This document shows positions 34,327 through 41,059 of a stretch of 64,000 nucleotides of DNA, in pieces. Origin of the DNA: Harryflintia acetispora (GTDB lineage: Bacteria; Bacillota; Clostridia; Oscillospirales; Ruminococcaceae); assembly GCA_004340125.1 (NCBI GenBank), contig SLUK01000001.1, positions 1 through 64,000 on the forward strand, written 5' to 3'. A program made the translations under genes and the position numbers. Positions within the stretch are counted from its first letter, which is position 1. Each line of letters begins with the position of its first letter. The notes beneath the pieces are model-generated. The model had not been told where the DNA came from. It ran no database searches and saw nothing but the letters and a program-made list of their open reading frames with translations.

Positions 34327-35142
34327 CTAGTCCTCGATGATCATATGGTTGTTGATCAGGTCGGCCAGCGCGCTGTGGTTGTTGTCTGCCACCACCAGCT
34401 GGGCCTGGGCCTTGATGTCATCCGGGGCGTTGGCCGGGGCCACGCCGAAGCCGGATTCCAGGATCATGCTCAGGTCGTTGTAGAAGTCCCCGATGACCGC
34501 CATATCCTCCAGCTTGTAACCGAGGTTGTCCGCGATCCACTTAAGGGTGTCCCCCTTGGAGATGTCCGCCGGCAGGATTTCGAGGTAATAGGGCGCGGAA
34601 AAGACGCAGGAGAACCCGTCGCTGCCGATTTCCTCGGCGATGGCCCGTTCAACCTCTTTGAGCTGGGCATTCTCGCCGTAGACCAGCAGCTTCATGCAGT
34701 CCCGGCTGCGCTCCTCGAAGGAGCGGTAGACGTGCTCCTGCTTCTCGTTGGTGATGTAGTGGTCGATCACGCAGTCGCGGTTGAGCAGTTGAATCGGCCC
34801 TTCGCAGTAAACCTCGACGCAGGCGGTCGGGCAGACGCGGATCGCCAGCCTCCCCAGCCGTTCGACCAGGTCGTAGTCAAGGCAGTTCTGGTGCAGGAAT
34901 TTCTTCCCCTCGAAGTCGTAAACGGCGGCGCCGTTGTAGAGGATGGAGGGCATGTTGAGCGGAGCGCCCTTCAGCAGGGGCTTGGCGATGAGCTCACTTC
35001 TCCCGGTGGCGACGGCGAACTTCCCTCCCGCGTCGATATACCGCTTGATGGCGGCGACATTCTCATCCGAGATATCCTTGGTGTCGGTCAGCAGGGTTCC
35101 GTCCATGTCGGCGTACAAATAGGGTTTGAGCAGCTTGCTCAT
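34327..35142 (-). CDS. HAD-IIB (Cof-type) phosphatase
   Basis: A 271-aa haloacid dehalogenase hydrolase. Motif I YADMDGTLLTD (nucleophile Asp near residue 12), motif II AVATGRSE near 42, a Cof-type cap in the middle, motif III SKGDTLKWI, and motif IV VIGDFYNDLSMI near 220, followed by VAPANAPDDIKAQA. It dephosphorylates a small sugar phosphate or similar metabolite. ATG start with AAAGGGCTGG upstream. No operon partners; substrate unknown. Confidence 0.9.
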   Translation of the reverse strand: MSKLLKPYLYADMDGTLLTDTKDISDENVAAIKRYIDAGGKFAVATGRSELIAKPLLKGAPLNMPSILYNGAAVYDFEGKKFLHQNCLDYDLVERLGRLAIRVCPTACVEVYCEGPIQLLNRDCVIDHYITNEKQEHVYRSFEERSRDCMKLLVYGENAQLKEVERAIAEEIGSDGFSCVFSAPYYLEILPADISKGDTLKWIADNLGYKLEDMAVIGDFYNDLSMILESGFGVAPANAPDDIKAQAQLVVADNNHSALADLINNHMIIED

Positions 35143-35341
35143 TGGTACCAGCCCTTTCCTCGATAAATTTCAGTCCGTGTTTTATTATACGACACCGCCC
35201 GCCTTCTTTCAATCCGTAGATTGACCAATTGTAAGGGGGCCCGGGCGCTTGCTTTGTATGGATTATCACGCTATAATATTTGAATGACCTCCCGGCGCTC
35301 GCCGGGAGGAATTGTATCAACATTGCGAGGTGCCGACACCC

Positions 35342-36073
35342 ATGTCCAACAGCAATTCGCTCCTCACCCTGCGCAAGGGGCTTTACGACGGGCTGCCCAT
35401 CTGCCTGGGATACCTGTCCGTCTCCTTCACCTTCGGCATGATGGCGACCGAGAACGGACTGCCCGCCTGGGTCGCGCTGCTGATCTCCATGACCAACCTG
35501 ACCTCGGCCGGGCAGTTTGCAGGCCTTGCGCTGATCGTTTCGGGCGGTCTATATCTGGAAGTCGCCGTGACCACCTTTGTGATCAACATCCGCTATATGC
35601 TCATGTCCCTCTCCCTCTCGCAGAAGCTCGACCCCAGGATGAGCACCTGGAAGCGCTGCGTGCTGGCCTTCGGCAACACCGACGAAATTTTCGCGGTGGC
35701 CATGCAGCAGCAAGGGGAGGTAAACGCCCAATACCTCACCGGGTTGATCCTGACCCCCTATTTCGGCTGGGCGGCGGGCACCCTGCTGGGCGCGACCGCC
35801 ACCGGCTTTCTGCCCGCTTCGGTGCGCAGCGCGCTGGGGATCGCCATCTATGGGATGTTTCTCGCCATCATCGTGCCTCCGGCGCGAAAGCTGCGCCCGG
35901 TGGCCGTCACCGTCGCGCTGGCAGCGGCAGTCAGCTGCGTGTTCCGCTACACCCCGCTGCTGCGAAACCTTTCCGCCGGCTGGGTGATCATCATCTGTGC
36001 CCTGATCGCCGCGGGCTTCGCGGCGTTGCGCTACCCGGTGGACGACGCCGAGGGAGAGGAGGGCGCCTCATGA
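35342..36073 (+). CDS. azlC: AzlC family branched-chain amino acid exporter, large subunit
   Basis: A 243-aa membrane protein of seven to eight helices: KGLYDGLPICLGYLSVSFTFGMMATENG and LISMTNLTSAGQFAGLALIVSGG are conserved AzlC/BrnF stretches, then TFVINIRYMLMSLSLSQKL. With AzlD it exports branched-chain amino acids (BrnFE type) or related compounds. ATG 35342 is used (GAGGTG nine bases before); an in-frame TTG at 35312 is possible. The stop overlaps the start of azlD (ATGA). Confidence 0.9.
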   Translation: MSNSNSLLTLRKGLYDGLPICLGYLSVSFTFGMMATENGLPAWVALLISMTNLTSAGQFAGLALIVSGGLYLEVAVTTFVINIRYMLMSLSLSQKLDPRMSTWKRCVLAFGNTDEIFAVAMQQQGEVNAQYLTGLILTPYFGWAAGTLLGATATGFLPASVRSALGIAIYGMFLAIIVPPARKLRPVAVTVALAAAVSCVFRYTPLLRNLSAGWVIIICALIAAGFAALRYPVDDAEGEEGAS

Positions 36074-36402
36074 ATCTCACAAGAGTGCTGGTCTGCGTCG
36101 CCATCATGGCGGGTGTAACCTATCTGGTGCGCATGCTGCCGCTGGCGATTTTTCGTAAAAAGATCCGCAACCGATTTGTCATCTCGTTTCTCTCCTACGT
36201 GCCCTACGCGGTGCTTGCGGCGATGACTTTACCAGACATCCTATACTCCACCGCCTCCATGCTCTCCGCGCTGGCGGGTCTGATTACCGCAGTGCTCCTG
36301 GCCCAACGGGGAAAGGGATTGCTGACCGTTGCACTGGGCGCAGTGGCGATGGTTTTCCTCGCTGAGCGCCTGCTCCCATTGGCGGGATTATTAAATATGT
36401 AA
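36070..36402 (+). CDS. azlD: AzlD family branched-chain amino acid exporter, small subunit
   Basis: A 110-aa hydrophobic protein of four helices. The motif TYLVRMLPLAIFRKKIRNRFVISFLSYVPYAVLAAMTLPDI is characteristic of AzlD/BrnE. Its start codon overlaps the azlC stop by 4 nt, which indicates translational coupling. It ends about 16 nt before a family A repeat. Confidence 0.92.
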   Translation: MNLTRVLVCVAIMAGVTYLVRMLPLAIFRKKIRNRFVISFLSYVPYAVLAAMTLPDILYSTASMLSALAGLITAVLLAQRGKGLLTVALGAVAMVFLAERLLPLAGLLNM

Positions 36403-36417
36403 GCAGCGTAAAAAAGA

Positions 36418-36581
36418 GTTCCAAGGGGGCGACGCCTCCTTGGCGGGTGCGGGCGGAGCCCGCGACCTTTCCTGGGTCGCTGGCACTTGCGGCTACAAAT
36501 CCTCTTAAAGATCAGGAAGGGGAGCAAAAAGCTCCCAGTGGGAGGTTTTTGCGTGGGGGAACCCTATCAAGGGGTTCCCCC
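36418..36581 (-). repeat. Family A multi-hairpin interspersed repeat (copy 2)
   Basis: On the minus strand it begins GGGGAACCCC...GGGTTCCCCC and continues with ACGCAAAAACCTCCCAC, CTTTTTGCTCCCCTTCCTGA and the final pair GCGGGCtccGCCCGC. By eye it is closely similar to copy 1 over about 150 nt, in opposite orientation. No coding signal. Confidence 0.75.
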
Positions 36582-36605
36582 AAAAGCGGCGGGCTGCCGC
36601 TCCCG

Positions 36606-36795
36606 ATTCGCGGCGGCGGGGCGCCGCTTGCCTATTCGCGGCGGCGGGGCGTCGCTGCCTATTCGCGGCGGCGAGGCGCCGCTGCCTATTCGCGGCGGCG
36701 AGGCGCCGCTGCCTATTCGCGGCGGCGAGGCGCCGCTACCTATTCGCGGCGGCGAGGCGCCGCTACCTATTCGCGGCGGCGAGGCGCCGCTACCT
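36606..36795 (+). repeat. 27-bp tandem repeat, seven units
   Basis: Seven head-to-tail units (28 nt, then six of 27 nt) of the form ATTCGCGGCGGCGAGGCGCC plus GCTGCCT. Each unit contains a GCGGC...GCCGC hairpin; changes cluster at two positions (GGGG/GAGG, CTGCCT/CTACCT), which indicates recent duplication. Open frames across it are by-products of the 27-nt period. Confidence 0.9.
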
Positions 36796-36799
36796 ATTC

Positions 36800-36835
36800 G
36801 CGCTCTCTACTTTCGTGGAGGGCGCAAATTTTTTT
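36800..36835 (+). terminator. Terminator-like hairpin before the first RHH module
   Basis: GCGCTCTC...GAGGGCGC with one G-T pair, then AAATTTTTTTG. A related sequence, including the following GCACGCGC, occurs after tRNA-Thr at 59604-59640. Confidence 0.6.
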
Positions 36836-36864
36836 GCACGCGCTGGAAGTTTTTAAAAAAGCTC

Positions 36865-36911
36865 TTGACTTCCTGTCGCCACTAGAATATAATTGTCGTA
36901 GCGACAGGAAG
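36865..36911 (+). promoter_or_regulatory. Promoter with palindromic operator of RHH gene 1
   Basis: TTGACT (36865-36870), 17-nt spacer, TATAAT (36888-36893). An 11-bp inverted repeat CTTCCTGTCGC (36869-36879) / GCGACAGGAAG (36901-36911) brackets the -10 box and runs into the ribosome binding site. It is well placed for autorepression by the RHH protein. Confidence 0.75.
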
Positions 36912-36914
36912 GAG

Positions 36915-37100
36915 GTGAGTAGGTCGCAAAAGAAGACAGGACGTCCTGTGTCGCCTGATTCCAAACATACAATGTTTCGTGTTCGGCTTGGTGATGATTC
37001 GCTCGTCAAATTGGAAGAATGCGCCAAGGCATTAAAAACAACAAAATCGGACATTGTACGCAGGGGAATCGATACGATACACGACAGCCTCAAAAAATGA
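36915..37100 (+). CDS. Small ribbon-helix-helix (CopG/Arc-like) DNA-binding protein, copy 1
   Basis: A 61-aa basic protein. After the leader TGRPVSPDSKH (a GRP motif common in this type) comes the predicted beta strand TMFRVRLGDD, then two helices: SLVKLEECAKALKTTKSDIVRRGI and a C-terminal helix ending HDSLKK. This is the ribbon-helix-helix fold, which dimerises to bind palindromic DNA. GTG is the likely start, eight codons before GRP, with AGGAAGGAG just ahead; the ATG inside the beta strand would break the fold. The operator palindrome overlaps its promoter. It is followed by a structured intergenic RNA and a DUF6809-like gene. Confidence 0.75.
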   Translation: MSRSQKKTGRPVSPDSKHTMFRVRLGDDSLVKLEECAKALKTTKSDIVRRGIDTIHDSLKK

Positions 37101-37101
37101 A

Positions 37102-37221
37102 GGAAGCGGCGCACCTATCAAAGTACACACCGCTTCCCCCGCACACAGCCCCCGAAAGGAAGACTGCGTAAATATTTTACCATACGCGGTTTCTCCTTTC
37201 AAGGGGCGTGTGCCGAAAGGA
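37102..37221 (+). ncRNA. Conserved structured intergenic RNA with alternative RBS pairing (copy 1)
   Basis: Stem 1: GGAAGCGG (37102-37109) / CCGCTTCC (37130-37137). Stem 2: a long hairpin 37141-37213, outer GCACAC/GTGTGC, then GCCCC/GGGGC, then GAAAGGA (37154-37160) / TCCTTTC (37194-37200), with an inner GCGTA/TACGC. The same TCCTTTC can instead pair with the identical GAAAGGA that forms the ribosome binding site (37215-37221) of the next gene. The copy at 57509-57630 is nearly identical. Function inferred: translational switch or attenuator. Confidence 0.65.
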
Positions 37222-37229
37222 GTAGAATT

Positions 37230-37532
37230 ATGAAAAGTATATTGGAGCATTTTGCAAACGGAGACCTCAACCCCTTGGCCGGGAAATTCAGCCCCGGCTC
37301 CCCCTACGCCGAGTCTATACACGTCCTGGGCGAAAAACGAGACGAACTGGAGGCCCTTCTTTCCCCGGAGCAGTCCCGGCTCCTGGAGGAATACGCCGTC
37401 CAGCACAATGAAACAGATGGGCTCAACGGCATCGACGATTTCATTTGTGGATTTAAGATCGGTATGCGTATGGCAATCGAGGTGTTCGAAGAGCAAAGCC
37501 CTATTATGGGAGTAGGAATGTTCGACAATTAG
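37230..37532 (+). CDS. DUF6809-like small protein, copy 1
   Basis: A 100-aa acidic, soluble, mostly helical protein: MKSILEHFANGDLNPL at the start, a central helix with LSPEQSRLLEEYAVQHNE, and the most conserved end DDFICGFKIGMRMAIEVFEE. I assign it from memory to the DUF6809 family seen in Clostridial accessory regions; function unknown. RBS GAAAGGA eight bases before ATG lies inside the structured leader. The paralogue at 57639 has exactly the same length with 40 of 100 identical residues by hand alignment. It ends at a 30-nt perfect palindrome. Confidence 0.7.
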   Translation: MKSILEHFANGDLNPLAGKFSPGSPYAESIHVLGEKRDELEALLSPEQSRLLEEYAVQHNETDGLNGIDDFICGFKIGMRMAIEVFEEQSPIMGVGMFDN

Positions 37533-37536
37533 CAGT

Positions 37537-37566
37537 CAGCCGCTGCGGGAGCTCCCGCAGCGGCTG
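37537..37566 (+). terminator. Palindromic terminator of module 1
   Basis: A 30-nt perfect palindrome centred on GAGCTC (CAGCCGCTGCGGGAG and complement) followed by AACTTTTC. It is identical in module 2 at 57946-57975. Confidence 0.75.
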
Positions 37567-37597
37567 AACTTTTCTGCTGTTTGAAGAGATCGTTTTT

Positions 37598-37734
37598 GAG
37601 GGAACCCCCTCTTGGGGTTTCCCTCTCGAACCTCCACTGGAGGTTCGATTCACCCTCCCCGCGCTTCGCTGGCGCTGAAGGTCGCGGGCTCTGCCCGCAC
37701 CCGCCAAGAGGGCGTCGCCCCCTTGGAACCCTCT
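37598..37734 (+). repeat. Family A multi-hairpin interspersed repeat (copy 3)
   Basis: Stems in order: GAGGGAACCCC/GGGGTTTCCCTC, GAACCTCCactGGAGGTTC, GCGCttcgctgGCGC, CGCGGGCtctGCCCGC and CCAAGAGGGCG/CGCCCCCTTGG. Nearly identical to copy 5 at 58007, which follows module 2. Confidence 0.8.
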
Positions 37735-37740
37735 CATTCA

Positions 37741-37878
37741 GGACGCGGGCTGAATATTGCCGCCTTGCATGCTAGTCCTTTCGCGAATTGGGAGCGGCAG
37801 CCTGCCGCCGCGGGCTGAATATTGTCGCCTTGCACGCTAGTCCTTTCGCGTATAGGCCGCAGCGCCCCGCTGCCGCCG
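37741..37878 (+). repeat. Family B repeat, two tandem units abutting gpsA
   Basis: Two units starting GCGGGCTGAATATTG and ending in CTTTCGCGAATTGGG or CTTTCGCGTATAGG plus a GC-rich hairpin; the second ends at the gpsA stop codon, so it forms that gene's 3' untranslated end. Confidence 0.75.
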
Positions 37879-38892
37879 CTATTTGCTCAGTAGCCAGATG
37901 ACTTCGGACTCGTGGCGCTTGGGCCGGTCCATCAGCGCACGGATCGCGTCCTTGGGCGACTTGCCTTCGTAGAGCACCTTGTACACCTCGGTGATGATGG
38001 GCATCTCCACCCCGGTGCGCTGCGCAAGATCGTAGGCGGTCTTGGCGCATTTGTAGCCTTCGACCGTCATGCCGATCTCCTCGATCGCCTGCCCGGCACT
38101 CTTCCCCTGCCCAATCAAAATGCCCGCACGGCGGTTGCGCGAGTGCATGCTCGTACAGGTGACGATCAGATCGCCGATCCCCGAGAGACCCGCAAAGGTC
38201 TCGGTCTTGGCCCCCATCGCCACCCCGAGCCGGGCGATTTCGGTGATCCCCCGCGTCATCAGCGCGGCCTTGGGGTTGTCCCCCAGCCCCAGCCCATCGC
38301 TGGCGCCTGCCGCCAGGGCGATGATGTTCTTGAGCGCGCCGCCGAGCTGCACCCCCGTCACGTCGTCGTTGACGTAGATGCGAAGGCTCGGGTTCATCAG
38401 CGTGTCCTGCACGAATTCCGCGGCCGCGCGCACCTTCGAGGCCGCCACCACGGTGGTGGGCATGAAGCGCGCGATTTCCTCCGCGTGGGAGGGCCCGGAA
38501 ATGATGACGTTGTGATTCTTCGGCAGCTCCTCGTCCATCACCTGGGAGAAGGTTTTAAGCGTGCCGTCCTCCAGCCCCTTGGAGACGCAGGCGACCACCG
38601 CGCCCTCGCGCAGGTGCCCGCCGAGCTTCCCGGCGGTGGAGCGCACCGCGAAGGAGGGCGTCGCAATGATGGCGAGCTCGCACTCGCCCGCACGGCTAAG
38701 GTCGCTGGTCAGCTCGACCGTGGGCGGGATCTTCGCCCCCGGCAGCAGCCTCTTGTGCTCGCCGTCACGGCGGATGTCCGAAAGCTCCTCCTCAAAGGGG
38801 GAGTAGAGAACCGTCTTGTGCCCCATCTTTTCACACATGATGCTCAGCGCACAGCCAAAGCCGCCCGAGCCCAGAATCATAATCGTCGCCAA
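37879..38892 (-). CDS. gpsA: NAD(P)H-dependent glycerol-3-phosphate dehydrogenase
   Basis: A 337-aa enzyme. Rossmann signature ILGSGGFGCALSIM at residues 6-19; VSKGLEDGTLK near 108; GPSHAEEIARFMPTTVV near 140; catalytic Lys region QLGGALKNIIALAAGASDGLGLGDNPKAALMTRG near 182-215. It supplies sn-glycerol-3-phosphate for phospholipids from DHAP. The start is TTG, needed to give the full first beta strand. It is 14 nt downstream of plsY, consistent with a joint phospholipid unit. Confidence 0.95.
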   Translation of the reverse strand: MATIMILGSGGFGCALSIMCEKMGHKTVLYSPFEEELSDIRRDGEHKRLLPGAKIPPTVELTSDLSRAGECELAIIATPSFAVRSTAGKLGGHLREGAVVACVSKGLEDGTLKTFSQVMDEELPKNHNVIISGPSHAEEIARFMPTTVVAASKVRAAAEFVQDTLMNPSLRIYVNDDVTGVQLGGALKNIIALAAGASDGLGLGDNPKAALMTRGITEIARLGVAMGAKTETFAGLSGIGDLIVTCTSMHSRNRRAGILIGQGKSAGQAIEEIGMTVEGYKCAKTAYDLAQRTGVEMPIITEVYKVLYEGKSPKDAIRALMDRPKRHESEVIWLLSK

Positions 38893-38906
38893 AGCGCCAC
38901 CCCTTT

Positions 38907-39548
38907 CTATTGTTTCTTTTTGTCCTGACCGAACCGGTATTCCGTCCCGCTCAAAAGCCGCTTGATGTTCGCCCGGTGCATGTAGAGCACCACCCCCGCC
39001 AGCGCCACCGAGAAGACGGTGTCCAGGATGAAGGGGCGCCGCTGCAGGATATGCACCACGCAGGTTACGATGGGATAAAGGATCGCGCCCGTCACCGAGG
39101 CGAGGGAGACGATCCGGGTAAAATAGAGCAGCGGCAGCTCAAGCAGCACGATGATGGCGAAAGAAAGCGGACTGAGCGTCAGCACCACGCCGAGGCCTGT
39201 CAGCACCCCTTTTCCGCCCTTAAAGCCAAAATAAAGCGGGAACAGATGTCCCAGCAGGGCGGCTGCGCCCGCGGCGTAGCCTGCATCGAAGAGGGTCACT
39301 CCCATCAGGGAGAAGATCAGCCGCCCGATGAAGACGGCGCAGACCCCCTTGCAGAAGTCACCCACGCCGACCATCACCGCATATTTTTTCCCGTAAGTGC
39401 GCAGGATATTGGTCATCCCGGCGTTTTTGCTGCCAAAGTTGCGGATGTCCTCGCCCTTAAAAAGCCGGCTCACCATGATGGAGAAATTGAGGCTCCCCAA
39501 AAGGTACCCTTCCACCAGGCAGATTACCGAAGCCAAAATCGTGATCAA
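38907..39548 (-). CDS. plsY: Glycerol-3-phosphate acyltransferase (acyl-phosphate type)
   Basis: A 213-aa membrane protein with five to six helices. Conserved PlsY motifs: LVEGYLLGSLNFSIMVSRLFKGEDIRNFGSKNAGMTNILRTYGKK and LLGHLFPLYFGFKGGKGVLTGLG. It transfers acyl groups from acyl phosphate to glycerol-3-phosphate, using the GpsA product. TTG start with GGGGG upstream. This is the usual der-plsY-gpsA order in Firmicutes. Confidence 0.95.
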   Translation of the reverse strand: MITILASVICLVEGYLLGSLNFSIMVSRLFKGEDIRNFGSKNAGMTNILRTYGKKYAVMVGVGDFCKGVCAVFIGRLIFSLMGVTLFDAGYAAGAAALLGHLFPLYFGFKGGKGVLTGLGVVLTLSPLSFAIIVLLELPLLYFTRIVSLASVTGAILYPIVTCVVHILQRRPFILDTVFSVALAGVVLYMHRANIKRLLSGTEYRFGQDKKKQ

Positions 39549-39645
39549 CCGTCACGCCCCCTTGTGCGTCTCTCTTCTTAACAAAATACTGTTTTTATTT
39601 TACCAGCCTTGGACGCCAAACGCAACCCCGCGCCCATATACAAAA

Positions 39646-39677
39646 ACGGACCCCGGGAGCCTGTCCCGGGGCCCGTA
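39646..39677 (-). terminator. Terminator after der
   Basis: ACGGACCCCGGGA...TCCCGGGGCCCGT, followed on minus by TTTTTG. plsY and gpsA downstream therefore probably need readthrough or their own promoter. Confidence 0.75.
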
Positions 39678-39704
39678 TTGCATCATACGAAAGAAACGGA
39701 AGGA

Positions 39705-41024
39705 TTATTCCCCCCGCTCACGCACCACCATGCGCACCGGGGTGCCGGTCAGGCCGAAGGTCTGCCGGATCTGGTTTTCCAGATACCGCTGGTAGGAGAA
39801 GTGGAACAGATCGGCGCGGTTGACAAAGCACACGAAGGTCGGCGGCCGGGTGGACGCCTGGGTCATGTAATAAATCTTCAGCCGCTTACCCTTGTCCGAG
39901 GGGGGCTGCATGCGCGCGGTGGCCACGGCCAGCACGTCGTTGAGCGCGCCGGTGGTGATCCGCATGGCGTTCTGCCCGTTGACGTGGTTGATCTGCTCGA
40001 ACATGCTTTTTAGGCGCTGCCCGGTCAGCGCCGAGATGAAGACGAAGGGCACGTAGGACATGAAGGAAAAGTCCTCCTGCAAATCCTTCGTAAAGTTTTG
40101 CATCGTCTTGTCGTCCTTCTCGACGGCGTCCCACTTGTTGACCGCCACCACGCACCCCTTGCCCTGGTCGTGCGCGTAGCCGGCGATCTTCGAGTCCTGC
40201 TCGGTGAAGCCCACCGTACCGTCGATGACGATCACTGCCACGTCGCAGCGGTCCACCGCCATATAGGCGCGCAGCACGCTGTAGCGCTCGACCGCCTCCT
40301 CCACCTTGGCCTTGCGGCGGATCCCCGCCGTGTCGATGAAGACGTACTTCCCGAACTCGTTTTCCACCACCGTGTCGGTGGCGTCCCGGGTGGTCCCGGC
40401 GATGTCCGAAACGATCATCCGCTCGCTGCCCGCGATCTTGTTGATCAGCGAGCTCTTGCCCACGTTGGGCTTGCCGATGACCGCCACCTTGACGTACTCC
40501 TCGTCGTAATCCTCCCGGTGCTCGAAGTCGATGTGCTCGTAGCAGGCGTCCAGCAGGTCGCCGGTGCCGTGCCCGTGGGTGGAAGACACCCCGATCGGGT
40601 CGCCCAGGCCGAGGTTATAGAACTCGTAAAACTCGGGCGGCGGGTTGCCCAGGGTGTCGCATTTGTTGACGCAGAGCACCACCGGCTTGCCGCTCTTTTG
40701 CAGCATGGCGGCCACATCCGCGTCCGAGGCGGTCACGCCCGAGCGCAGGTCGCACACCAGCACGATCACATCCGCGCTGTCGATGGCCAGCTGCGCCTGG
40801 AAGCGCATCTGCTTTAAAATCACGTCGTCGGCCCGCGGCTCGATCCCGCCGGTGTCCACCAGCATGACCTCCTTGCCCCGCCACTCGCACTCGGCGTAGA
40901 GGCGGTCCCTGGTCACGCCGGGGGTGTCGTCCACGATAGCCATCCGCTTGCCGCACAGCTTATTGAACAGGGTGCTCTTGCCGACGTTCGGCCGCCCCAC
41001 GATTGCGATCAATGGTTTGGACAT
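39705..41024 (-). CDS. der: Ribosome-associated GTPase Der (EngA)
   Basis: A 439-aa protein with two consecutive GTPase domains and a C-terminal KH-like domain. G1 motifs: GRPNVGKSTLFNKL (residues 9-22) and GKPNVGKSSLINKI (near 180); G3 DTGGIEP and DTAGIRR; G4 NKCD and NKWD. The end has RPPTFVCFVNRADLFHFSYQRYLENQIR. It acts in 50S ribosome assembly. ATG 41024 is chosen over a GTG three codons upstream because AAGGAG lies eight bases before it. Confidence 0.97.
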   Translation of the reverse strand: MSKPLIAIVGRPNVGKSTLFNKLCGKRMAIVDDTPGVTRDRLYAECEWRGKEVMLVDTGGIEPRADDVILKQMRFQAQLAIDSADVIVLVCDLRSGVTASDADVAAMLQKSGKPVVLCVNKCDTLGNPPPEFYEFYNLGLGDPIGVSSTHGHGTGDLLDACYEHIDFEHREDYDEEYVKVAVIGKPNVGKSSLINKIAGSERMIVSDIAGTTRDATDTVVENEFGKYVFIDTAGIRRKAKVEEAVERYSVLRAYMAVDRCDVAVIVIDGTVGFTEQDSKIAGYAHDQGKGCVVAVNKWDAVEKDDKTMQNFTKDLQEDFSFMSYVPFVFISALTGQRLKSMFEQINHVNGQNAMRITTGALNDVLAVATARMQPPSDKGKRLKIYYMTQASTRPPTFVCFVNRADLFHFSYQRYLENQIRQTFGLTGTPVRMVVRERGE

Positions 41025-41059
41025 AAATATCACTCCTTGTTTGAAAGTTTACTTCCAAA

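Noticed and set aside
36606..36795. CRISPR array
   Set aside because: The units are contiguous 27-mers without unique spacers and no cas gene is nearby.
36447..36914. A protein with PIRGGEAPL or GRRPLGTL repeats
   Set aside because: The frames arise from the 27-nt tandem repeat and family A hairpins; no start signal or compositional support.
36915..37532. Classical toxin-antitoxin pair
   Set aside because: The RHH gene with autoregulatory operator is antitoxin-like, but the second protein resembles no known toxin and the long structured gap is not typical. Left as an unknown module.
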